Below are positions 26,186 to 36,705 of a stretch of 64,000 nucleotides of DNA, in pieces. The stretch covers positions 21,560,111 to 21,624,110 of the forward strand of contig CM025854.1 of the NCBI GenBank assembly GCA_003952965.2. The letters are read 5' to 3'. Both the position numbers and the translations under genes were made by a program. Every line of letters begins with the position of its first letter. The stretch's first letter is position 1. The notes beneath the pieces are model-generated. The model saw nothing but the letters and a program-made list of their open reading frames with translations, had not been told where the DNA came from and searched no databases. Origin of the DNA: Morella rubra. Its lineage: Eukaryota > Streptophyta > Magnoliopsida > Fagales > Myricaceae.

Positions 26186-27146
26186 CAGTGGCGGAACGAC
26201 ATGGGGGCGCCCTGGGCGGCTGCCCCCCTTTGTTCTGAAAGTTTAAAGGAATTTTTTTTTTGTTTTTTTTTTTAAATTATTTGTCCTCAAGTAGGCCAGG
26301 CCTGCCCCCCCTTAAGCCCAGCCCCTTCTTAAGCCCAGCTCCTTTTTTGATCTGGAAGAGTATTTGGAACGAACCAAGAAGCGTGAAAAAGGAGTTGGGC
26401 TGTTCGTGTAAAGGCTGTTAGTGTTTTCTATACTCCATACTGCTCTAAATGCTGGAATATGAATTTCTATATTTTTTTTAAGTGGGGGGGGGGGGGGGTT
26501 TGTAAAGGCTGTTTGTGTTTTTTTTGACTACTTTCTATTTGTTGATTTTGCTTATTTATGTGGCATTGTATGAGACAGAGGGGTGGGTTAAATCTAAATG
26601 TGAGTAATAGAATCTCTCCTTCTTCCTCTCGAATTTGTCTCTGTTTGGTGTTTTTTTGTATATTTTCATGTGACTGTGTCTTGTAAAAAAAATATGTGGA
26701 TTGGAATGGACATACTATATTCAATCGATTTGCCTAGTGACAAACAAAAAGAAATGAATCCTCAGATTTTACCTGTTGCGACTGCAATTATTGAGAGAGT
26801 GTTCTTTACGATGAAAATTATCAAGACTGACTTGTGTAATAAGATAAGAGATGACTGGATGAATGATAGCATGGTAGTATACGTCGAGAGAGAAATTTTT
26901 GAAACTATTAGAACGAAGCTATTTTGTAACATTTTCAGAAGATGCAGTCTCGTAAGATCCAATTGCCACCTCTCAGTCTCAGCAAATAGTATTGTACCTG
27001 GATTTCAATATTTTTAATGCTTTTAGTCCTTAATTTTTGATATTTTAACTCTAAGATAATTTTACATTACGTAAAAAAAAATTTTGAGATGTCATTTTGC
27101 CTTAAGAATTTGCCCCCCCTTAACTAAAATCCTGGTTCCGCCACTG
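26186..27146 (+). mobile_element. Deleted hAT transposon with TSDs
   Basis: A complete but internally deleted hAT-superfamily DNA transposon of 961 bp. The left end is cagtggcggaac at 26186 and the right end is its inverse, gttccgccactg, ending at 27146. It is flanked by a perfect 8-bp target-site duplication, tctgtatg (26178-26185 and 27147-27154); 8 bp is diagnostic for hAT. G/C-rich subterminal motifs (gcccccc) mark both ends. Inside remains the transposase C-terminus (see 26670-27017). A run of 15 G residues lies at 26484-26498. The intact TSD and matching termini indicate a fairly recent insertion that was mobilised in trans, since most of the transposase is missing. Confidence 0.93.
26670..27017 (+). 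pseudogene. hAT transposase C-terminal fragment
   Basis: The open frame contains LPVATAIIERVFFTMKIIKT followed by LCNKIRDDWMNDSMVVYVER. This matches the hAT dimerisation domain of the plant TTF-type zinc-finger/ZMYM1-like transposases (usual form LPVATASVERAFSAMKIIK). Only about the last 100 residues of a 700-800 residue transposase are present; the zinc finger and the catalytic D-D-E core are gone. Not expected to be an active enzyme. Confidence 0.85.
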
Positions 27147-27448
27147 TCTGTATGTATTGGTTTAACAGGGATATTGCATAAATCATATAGTTTCAGAAAA
27201 ATTAAATGTAATTCTTAATGATTCGTCAGAAACATTAGGAGGTATTGGTGGATATTTAACGAGTATCCTTTGAGAAAGAAAAAACCTGTGTGTTTTTATT
27301 TTGTTTTCCTGGATCAGTAAATTGTTGTCGATCATCTGCCGCACGAAAACAATAGAAAACATAGGTAGATATTTTAGAAAAGTGTCTTCTCGGAAAAATA
27401 AATCTAAACGGGCTTGAGCCGTTAGCGCTTACTCACCCAGTTGTCCCT
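27147..27448. other. Upstream region of HDA14
   Basis: Three hundred bases between the right end of the hAT element and the HDA14 start codon. They must contain the proximal promoter and 5' UTR. The transposon therefore sits close upstream of the gene. No clear TATA box was identified. Confidence 0.5.
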
Positions 27449-30400
27449 ATGCAGCTCCAAGCATTCCCTCGTTCTCCATCCTCCGCAGGTACCTCTGTCT
27501 CCTTCTCCCTTTCTCCTACGTGGACACTCGTAAACTCGTAGACCCTGTTTCATTGCTTTTATGGTTTTTGTTATATTAATTTATACGGCCATTAGATAGA
27601 TGCTAAGTTCTTATTGGGTTGTCTTTTTAATTCTTAGTAATTTGGTGTTCCAGCTTTGTTACCCATTTCTGAAAGTTATAGTATTACTTGAGTCGTTCTT
27701 CAGTGGGTCGTTCCAGTTTGCTTCTAGCGGCGACTGAAAGTATTTAGTCGTACATTGTTTTGAGAAGAGAAAATATTAGACTCTGATATGCCCGTGTGAG
27801 TTGTGACACAGGACAAGAAGGGTTAGTGGGCTCTGACACATATCTGATGCAGACGCTAGATTAGATTTCTTGATAGATGATTAGGTTATGAAAAAGATTG
27901 AATCTTGGAGGAAAGTTTTATTGCTGTTTTTGTCTTAAAAACAGTGAATGGAAGGAGAAAGAAAACCTAAAGCCTTAGGCAATCACACCTAGGTTTTCAC
28001 ACATGGGAAGGAAGATAAGGCAATCACATTGAAGGAAAACAAAATTTTTGAGATATTGTTATCTTTGCTCTTGTTTTAAAGGGTGCCTTTTGCGGGTTCA
28101 CAACGGTGTGATTAAATCAGATGGGATTATATGACAAAATTTGATTGCATTATGGTACGCAACATAAGCTTTACAGTATGTTGCTCGGTTCCCAACTGTG
28201 TGATTGAATTAGGTGGGATTTTATGATGAGATTTAATTACAAATGTGTAAAAAACATAGGCTTGAGCCTGGCTAAGTTAGGAAGTGAATGAGCTCTACAA
28301 TGAGCAGAGCTTGAGCTTTTTATTTATTTTTATTTTTCCTGCTCGCTTATGAATCATTTTCTTGCGAGTGGAATAATCACCAACACAGCAGGTGTTGAAA
28401 GGATCTCCTATGTATCAAAACTACTCAACGGCTAATATTTAGTTGCATGACACAGAGTTGAGTTCTTAATGCTTGCTTGTTGATATCTTCCCTAGAGAAA
28501 TGGTTTATTGTAATTCTGATTTCAGAATTCAGTTCGCTATACTCTCACAAGGATATTGCTTATCCTTATGTTTTGCTTGCTAAATTCACCGTTTGTAACT
28601 GCCTTGCTAAATAAATGAACTGGGTTAAAAATATCCAAAAATAGCCTATCTGGTGTAGTGGTTTTATTTTCTCAACATCAAAGAGTTACGGTGGTGTTAG
28701 GGAACATGTTTCTGGTGAGGCATCATCTTTACAAGTGGAAGGCTCAATGTAGACTGGAATTGCATGGAAAATTTGTGGAGAATAAACTTTACCTGCAGAA
28801 TTTGAGTAGAAGAAGACGATGTGTCTCAAGAAGTATTGGAGGCTCCATTTCTTGTTCTAGTGAACTAGGGAAGGATCCATATATTCCTTCTAATGAAACG
28901 ATCAGTAATGCCAGGCTGATTTATGCTGTAGCTCCTGCAATGGGTCATAACCAGGTACTTTGCTGAGGACTTCACTGTCATGCTCTCTAAATATCACTAG
29001 TACCGTATGAGCTGCTCAATTTTTTTTTCCTGAGCAGCTCAATCTCTTGAATTAGCAATAAGGAATTTCAAGTTTTGATATTTGACTTCGTAATTTTTAA
29101 AGGTTACAAAAGAACAGAGGATGGAAATCTCATCACTTGAATCAATATCCAGAATGAGAAATTCTGGCTTTAAGTAGTAATTGATTAATTTTTATTTTTT
29201 AGCATACGGAGCCTATTCCCTCTTATTATTCTATTCAGCCATGGTGTTTCTTATGTGTTCGTAGTTTTGTATACCCCTCTAATTTTTTTCTGGTTTATTA
29301 TTGGTAACAGGAGTCACATCCAGAATCTCACTTTAGGGTTCCTGCAATTGTCAATGCTCTTGAAAAGATGGAGTTGACTCCAAAGGTATTACATGCAATG
29401 TAGAATTACTAGTTGTATTTTTTTATTCCCTAAATATCAATTTGTCTACGGAGAGTTTTCATTAGTAGTTGTGTTTTTAATCTTCTCTATAACATCAGGG
29501 GGTAAATGTAGAAAGACTTCCCTTTCCCGCAGTCTTCTCTAACTGGTCGACTCATAAACTTTCAAAAGTAATGAAGTAGCATGTGCAAGGGCTAAGTTTT
29601 TTATACGAACAATGTATTCACTCTTACTTGAAGTGTTTTTTTTTTCGGTTAAATTTGATTTTCTAATCCTTTGAAAGCAATTTTGTACAATAACAACTTT
29701 ACACTAGGAATGTAAAAAATTCAAAGTTAGAATAATTACAATGATACTTCTTAAAAACAAACTCATACTGATGAGGAAAGGACTCTCTTGTAATAAAATT
29801 TTGCATGGAATGACTCCCTCCATCACATGTCTATATGTCATGTACTTCTCACACCACCTTTGCAGCTTGCCACCTCGCTATCTGTTTGTTTCTAATACAA
29901 ACCTATTTTTTTCCCCTTCTCTCTCATTTGTTGCCGAAGTCATTCCTGCATTTACAATTCAATTGCTCTTAAAGATATTGCTACATGTTTCCACTTTCTA
30001 CACATAGAAAGCCTTCTGAAACAAAGACAAATACAAGAGACAGGGTCCAATCTCATCTCTGAAAGGGACTGTGAAGATGGGTAGGAGTGGATGTCTCCCT
30101 TTTCTCACCCATAGGTCTGCAGAAAAGCTCAATCCTTTAGGAATAGTCAATGTTGTGTCCCTAATTGCTAAATCATGCTTTCTTGTGTAACTCAGTTCCG
30201 TTGCTCAGAGATTGTTGAACTTCAAAGCTTCAGGCCTGCTTCAATGGATGACATTGCCAGTGTTCATGCAAGAGCCTATGTATCAGGTCTTGAGGAGGTA
30301 GTCTCAATCTTAATTGTTTTGGTTTTCCTTCTTCTGTTCCTTGTGTCAGATTAACTGAGTGTCAATAACTTGACTTATCCTAAATATGCATTCAAGGAAA

Positions 30401-33400
30401 GGAAGCATGTTGCTACCATTCTTTCTTTGCTGTCTTTAGTTGTGTAGCTTCTAAGGTTCTTTATACTTCTTTAATTATCTTTGCTTGAGAATGTTGCATC
30501 CTTCATATACTTATTGGTGCACGTTTCTAACTTTTTCAATCTTTATAAACAGTACAAATCAGAAAAACTCCTTTTCTAATCTTTATCTTATGTTCGTGGT
30601 GGATGTTGATAGGCTATGGATCAGGCTTCTCAACAAGGCATTATATACATTGATGGTTCCGGACCAACATATGCTACTCCTACTGTAAGTGAAATTTGAT
30701 GTTTCTTCTACACTTTCTTAAGCTTGAGTATATTTTCCGACATTCTTTTCTAAATATTTTACAATTTGCTTGTCATAATAGACGCTACAATTACATTGAA
30801 AGGTTATTTTCAAGAAAATTAATTTAGTACTATTCAAAAAAATGGAAAAAATGGACATGGTTGAGAATTTGGTTTCTTTTTCAATAATGCTGGACCTGAA
30901 TACATCTTGTGATCACAAGGATTGTCTGGCGTGTATTCATTTTTTAGGTTCATTATCTTTTTCAGCAATCCAGAAATGCTGAACTAAAAGATCCATCTGC
31001 AGTTAAAATCATAATGGAGCTCAAAGAGAAAATGTTGTTGAAACTTTGCATGCCTTTTTTTCTTTTTCAGTCGTAATAATAAATCTCTATGAACCTCAAC
31101 AGAACAAAGTTGTTAAGTTTATGATTGGACCCTAGAAAAGGAAATCGGTTAAATAGAAGATATCAGGCTTGAGGCAATGGAAATAAGGAAAAAGAACTTT
31201 ATTGAACGAAATTGAAGAGAAAATTCAGATAAAACTGCACTAACATGTGCTTTTTACTATCAAAATTTATATGCTGATTCAAAGCCCCAAATTCTTATGG
31301 TAAAACATTTAGAATTCTGGTTTGTGGTTTCCCAATATGGAGTAGCCTGTTTGTTACTGTATAGAGAGAGAGAGAGACAGAGAGAGGGATAGATAGAGAT
31401 CAATGATAGTTGTCTTCTCATTTGCAAAGTGTAAGTCAGTCAGCAGAAAATCCTTGATTTCACACATGGCTGGTTTCAGAAGTTCGACCCCTGAAATATC
31501 ACTTGCAGACCACCTCCCAAATATTGCGAGACACTCCCTTTAGCATCTGTTGATTCACAGCCCTTTATTATGCCTATCAATGTACTGATAGCTCCCTTTG
31601 AGATTTTGGACGCTTCCTTAGAAAATAAAAAAGTACTGGTACTTGATGCTGGTGCTTTAGTTAAAGTTTGCTGATTCGTTCTAGTTTCCACATATGAATA
31701 AATCCAGACTGACATGTTGCAAGCTTTCAAGCATAGGCATTCAAGTGAGTGTATCACAATCTAGTATATCCTTCTCATTATCATCTTTCATTGTGAATAC
31801 TTGATGGACATTCAGAACATGTCTACTTGGCTTTTTGGGTGGATTTGGGGACTCATTTCTTTAGCATCCTCGGTTTAAGAATATTCCCATCGGTAAGTTT
31901 TTCAGCTCAAAAGGAAAAATTCACAGTTGGAAATTTTGAAGGAAAAGTAGATACTTTCCACCACCCATTTCATATATCAAATTTTGCCTGGAAATAGTTC
32001 CATTCACTTACTTGTGGAGGTCTTAAGAATATTTGGTCTTTTTTGTAAATCCTCATGCTATCAGATGTGAAAAGGACTGCGCATGGATTATGAAAGAAAA
32101 TTGCTATCCCTGGATGTATATGTGAATAAGAAATCGTTGAATACCTGACTGAGGAGAAAGGCTTTCCAGTGGTATAACTGTAAATAAAAGACATGGCTCT
32201 CCTTGTTATTCTTCTTTCAATGGATTTGAAATTTCTTATGTCAATGGGTTTATGGAATTTTTATTGGTAACTATTTAGTGTGTTTGACTTGGATCTCAAT
32301 GCTTGAATTTGCAAGTAATGTGTTGTACATTCCACTTTTTTCTTATCGTGAAGTTAATGATGCAGACTTTTCATGAGTCATTAATTGCAGCTGGAGCAGG
32401 AATTGCCTTGGTTGATTCAGTGGTGATGTCTCGACTTGGCACGTCAGTCTCTTAATGATTAAGCTTATGTTACATTCTATGTGCAGTGCTGAAAAATTTT
32501 TAAAACTGCAATGTGGATTTTTTGTTTTTCGGTGGGGGGGTGGGACGGGGTTGCCTCTACTTCAAGGTTTTCTAAGTTGTAAGGTACTGCAGTTCTGGCT
32601 ATGTTCCAAAATTTTCTATTCATATTTCAGGTTGCAGCATCAAAGAACTGCCTGGATCCACCTGTGGGCTTTGGTTTGATAAGGCCTCCAGGACATCATG
32701 CTATTCCGAAGGGGCCTATGGGGTTTTGTGTTTTTGGAAATGTAGCCATTGCAGCACGTTATGCCCAACGTGTACATGGGTTAAAGCGTGTGTTTATCAT
32801 TGATTTCGATGTGCACCATGGGAATGGGACAAATGATGCCTTTTATGATGATCCAGATATATTTTTCCTTTCCACTCACCAAGTAAGCGAGAATTTGGTC
32901 TAGACCTGTATTTTATAATTTCCCCTGCAATAATAGTCACGAACTGCGTATGTTTTGCATTATTTTCCACTCACCAAGAGTTCTCGCAGGTTCCCACTGA
33001 GGTGGGACCACCCCTGGTTAATGACACCCTTAGACATACAAGAGTTTATAAGTGAGTATACAAATGCATCTCTATGTGAACGCATGTTTCTATGAAAATC
33101 AGGATTGAGCTATAGTGAGAACATGCTAGCTTTTTCAAAATATTGCCTCCTAAATACAGTTGTGGAGGCCAGATGGTGTGGAATTCAGTGCGACTTCTTT
33201 GTACTTTGTATTTCTAACATATTATCTAGATGGCAACAAGAATGAGTAACAGATGTTCCGGTTTCAATACTATTTTTTACTGAATGACTGGCATCTTGGA
33301 AGTTCCTTTTTTTGCCAAACAACCTTGTCACAGTACAATCTTGTTTGGTACAGGATGGAAGCTACCCTGGTACTGGTAAGGTTGACGAGGTAGGTGAGGG

Positions 33401-34427
33401 AGATGGGGAAGGAACTACACTAAATCTGCCTCTGCCAGGAGGCTCAGGTGATATTGCCATGAAAACTGTGTTCAATGAAGTCATCGCTCCCTGTGCTCAG
33501 AGGTTTAAGCCGGATATAATTCTTGTCTCTGCTGGGTGAGTATTTCGTCTCCTTATAAACATTGATGCATATTTTCCCATGAAAACCAATGTATGCTCAC
33601 AGAAAACCAATTCACAGTGCAAATTGTTTATAACTCCCTTGGGTGAAGAGTTGTATATGTCAGATCCCCTGTCACGGAGTTTTTTTTTGAAAAAAAAAAA
33701 TTCCTTTTCTAGAATTGCATAGAAAACAAAGGGGGAATACAAAAGCAAGCCCTTTACAAACCAGAGTCCTCTGGGCCAGCAGTTAGGCACGAGGGCATAA
33801 CTAAATGCCATAGGCATTTAGTTATGCCATGAATATCCTAATTATAATGCATTTTTTAGCTGATTTGAAACTGTGTGAGTAATTCTCTGACTATGCCAAA
33901 GGTTAAAAATACTTTCCTATATTAGTGGTATTAGATATGGCAGATAATGTAATTACTGGAAAGTGAGTTTACAAACCTTTCAGCAGATCTAATGTTCAAT
34001 CTTCCCCCAGCCCCCTATGTCCTCTGCCCGTCTTCAGATAGCCTTTATTTTTAGGTAGCTTATTATACATTATCATTGCTAATCTAGTCATTCATCCACT
34101 TACATATCTTGGGAATGAACGGTCAGGTATGATGGTCATGTATTGGATCCACTGGCCAGTCTGCAGTTCACGACAGGAACATACTACATGCTTGCATCTA
34201 ATATCAAGCAACTTGCAAAAGATCTATGTGGTGGTCGCTGTGTATTTTTCTTGGAAGGAGGATACAACCTTGAGTCTCTTTCGTACTCGGTGGCAGATTC
34301 ATTCCGTGCTTTTCTTGGGGAGGTCAGCTTGGCATCTGAGTTCGACAACCCGGCCATTTTGTATGAGGAACCATCAACCAAGGTTAAGCAAGCGATCCAG
34401 AGGGTGAAACATATACATTCCCTATGA
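27449..34427 (+). CDS. HDA14: HDA14 organellar histone deacetylase
   Basis: Nine exons: 27449-27488, 28701-28954, 29311-29385, 30196-30297, 30613-30684, 32366-32422, 32631-32882, 33354-33535, 34127-34427. All junctions are GT-AG and phases agree, giving 444 residues (Arabidopsis HDA14 about 423). The first exon codes only [13 protein letters not shown]. Residues 1-75 are basic and Ser-rich, like a plastid/mitochondrial transit peptide. The Zn-dependent deacetylase domain follows: [13 protein letters not shown] (85-97), LIRPPGHHA (catalytic His222/223), [11 protein letters not shown] (zinc ligands Asp260 and His262), [34 protein letters not shown] (zinc ligand Asp347), and [11 protein letters not shown] with the active-site Tyr. 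It removes acetyl groups from lysines. HDA14 in Arabidopsis is reported in chloroplasts and mitochondria and affects photosynthetic proteins such as Rubisco activase. All catalytic residues are present. The match [16 protein letters not shown]/[12 protein letters not shown] after the first intron block supports orthology. Confidence 0.95.
28093..28240. repeat. Diverged repeat pair in HDA14 intron 1
   Basis: Two related 56-bp segments (about 28093-28148 and 28185-28240) both contain ggttc-caac-gtgtgatt-aat-agatgggatt-tatga. They are about 80 percent alike and spaced 92 bp apart, perhaps remnants of one transposable element. Confidence 0.5.
31363..31387. repeat. (AG)n microsatellite in HDA14 intron 5
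   Basis: Imperfect AG run in the 1681-bp intron 5 (30685-32365), which otherwise holds no recognisable feature. Confidence 0.85.
33794..33828. repeat. Perfect 16-bp inverted repeat, 3-nt loop
   Basis: ggcataactaaatgcc (33794-33809), then ata, then the exact reverse complement (33813-33828). It lies in HDA14 intron 8. Just upstream (33670-33720) is a T9/A10 stretch and text that reads on the minus strand like a retroelement 3' end with poly(A), so the hairpin may belong to an inserted element. Confidence 0.75.
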
Positions 34428-34750
34428 AGATGCTGAAACCTTTATAATGTGTATTGGTAGACTTTTAAGCTGTTCCCCTAGTGCCATGATTCATGAACAT
34501 TTGGAACCTGTCTATATGCCAGAATCCTACTAGTGATTCACTCCAAGGCTGTAAAATGTGTACAAACGTTGCACAATCCTTTTTTTTCTTCTTCTTTTTG
34601 TATAGTACATTTAAACAGAGATCAATTATTAAAGTATTTCGTCCTTCAGGGGTCCTTTCTTTACAAGAAGTTTTCAGTGTCTTTTTCTTCCTCTCATCTT
34701 TCAGCATGCACCAATCTAAGTTGTGTTCTGGGATGTTTAATGCATCTGAA

Positions 34751-36091
34751 GGGCCGTAAATGAAACGAACTATTCATGAATAACTCGAACTCGACTCGTA
34801 TAAGCTTGACTTGAGCTCGGTTTGTTTAATCTCAAATATTAAACGAGTCAAACTCGGTTAAACTTGACTTGACTTGATATAAACTCGTGAACAAAGCTTA
34901 CATAAATTCAATTTGGTTCATTTAAAAGCTCGTATTACAAAGATACATGTAAATAAAAATGTATTTATATTCTTACTATTATATATATATCCTTATGTAT
35001 ATGCATGTGTTATGGTTTATATTAAATTTTTATGATATTATCATATTAAGTTGCGTTATAAAATGTATATATATATATGTCATTTTTGAATATATAAGTA
35101 TATATTTTGTTATGCATTTTTAGTTTAAGCTTGATTTAATATATTTGTTATAACATATGTAATTAAATATTTTTTCATTTATATAAAACAAAATATTTTT
35201 AATAGGTTGTCATTTAATTCATACATTTTGTTATGCATTTTAATTTAAATTTGAAACACTCTCAAGGGTTGTTTCTTAATTTCTATGTCATAACCACATA
35301 TATGTAATTACATGTTTTACCATTTTATATTTACTTAAAAATTTAGCTACTTCAATTTATATAACATATGTGTTTCATGTTAGTTTAACATTTTCTTAGT
35401 AATTCATAGCCATTTGTATATTTATATAGCTAATATGAAGTTAAAAATTCTTTCATAAGAAATTTTGCTAATCTTCATCTTTATAACTTCTATTATTACG
35501 ATCCAATGATCTAGATATTCAATATATATCAAATTTGACAAAAGTATAAATAACTAAACTTGATTTTGTACATAGAAGATTAAGATTAGAGGAGTTCCGT
35601 ATTGCGGAATAGTGGATAAGCATAGAAGCAACTCTAATTTAATTAATAGGTCATGTTTAGTATACCTTAAGACATAGAGTAGTCTATACTTGATGACAAA
35701 TGTACTATTGAGATTTTATCAAGTTAAAATACAACTGATATTATCGTAATTCATAAGCTAAGAGTAACATCTATCTTTAGGAATAGATATCTCTACTATT
35801 GGCCTATGTTAATTATATTTTATATCATAAATTTTAGAATTTTTATACATAATTACGTGGTAATGAGGAGAGAGATTATTTTGTAATTTTTTTTTTTTTT
35901 AAATTAGGGCCAAAATTTTGAGTGCCAAAAGTACGGTAATTTTAAATCTTGAAAAAGTTATTCTTAATTTCAAAAATACAAAACGAGCTCGAGTGGAGCT
36001 GAACTCGTTTGTTTGTTTTGTATTGAACTCAAACCGAATTCGAACTTGTTTAAAATTTAACGAGTCAAGTTCGAACCGAGATTTACCGCCC
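34751..36091. mobile_element. Non-autonomous element with degenerate inverted ends
   Basis: The left end reads gggccgtaaatgaaacgaac; the right end, reverse-complemented, reads gggcggtaaatctcggttcg. Both ends are followed inward by clusters of actcgaactcgactcg or gagctcgag type, a hallmark of a widespread plant non-autonomous DNA element family (hAT- or MULE-like). The interior (34950-35950) is very AT-rich and noncoding. A clear target-site duplication is not visible; flanks gcatctga and gcagcgtc agree only partly. Confidence 0.5.
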
Positions 36092-36476
36092 GCAGCGTCT
36101 CTATCGACTTTGGGATCTAATTGGATTCCAGGTACTCAAGAATTTAAAGCATAAGAATGAGGTCCCATTTGTCTGCCTGGGGGATGTTTTTAAATCATGA
36201 AGTGCATAGAGGTAATTTAAATTCGTATTGGTTCTTTTTAAAAAAGAAAAAGAAAAGAAAAAGACAGAAAAGATCCTAATTTAAGAAACCATAACGACAG
36301 AGGAAGACTGCAAAAAGTGACAAGTAGGAAGTATCTAGGCACAACAGCTTCTGACATAAGCATCAACTAACTGTACTAGATTCTTCCGTTTTGATCATAG
36401 GAAATCATCACGATGATATGAACTTTTGTCTTTCATGAAACATATTTTCTTGACCCTAAGATAATACCTGCAAGTT

Positions 36477-36694
36477 AACTCACCTCTGGGGTGGAGGAGA
36501 GTTGTGCGAGTTAGACACGCGTCTCAAATTAGATTTTTCTTGAAGATCATATTAATGACTTAAAGTGGGGAGCCGTGGACTATGGGCCGCCGCGTTAGTT
36601 CTTGAGGTTTATCCAGCACTCAGTTGGGTTCAGTTGGGCTTGTTTATAGGACTGGTCTGATGTGTGGGGTTCATCCACGTTACCCAAAAAAAAA
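36477..36694 (+). mobile_element. SINE-like retroposon with TSD and poly(A)
   Basis: A 218-bp insertion ends in an A run (36686-36694) and is bracketed by an exact 11-bp direct repeat, acctgcaagtt (36466-36476 and 36695-36705). A target-site duplication of this length, a 3' A tail and no coding capacity are the defining traits of a SINE. I could not assign clean tRNA-type A and B boxes, so the class is inferred from structure only. Confidence 0.72.
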
Positions 36695-36705
36695 ACCTGC
36701 AAGTT

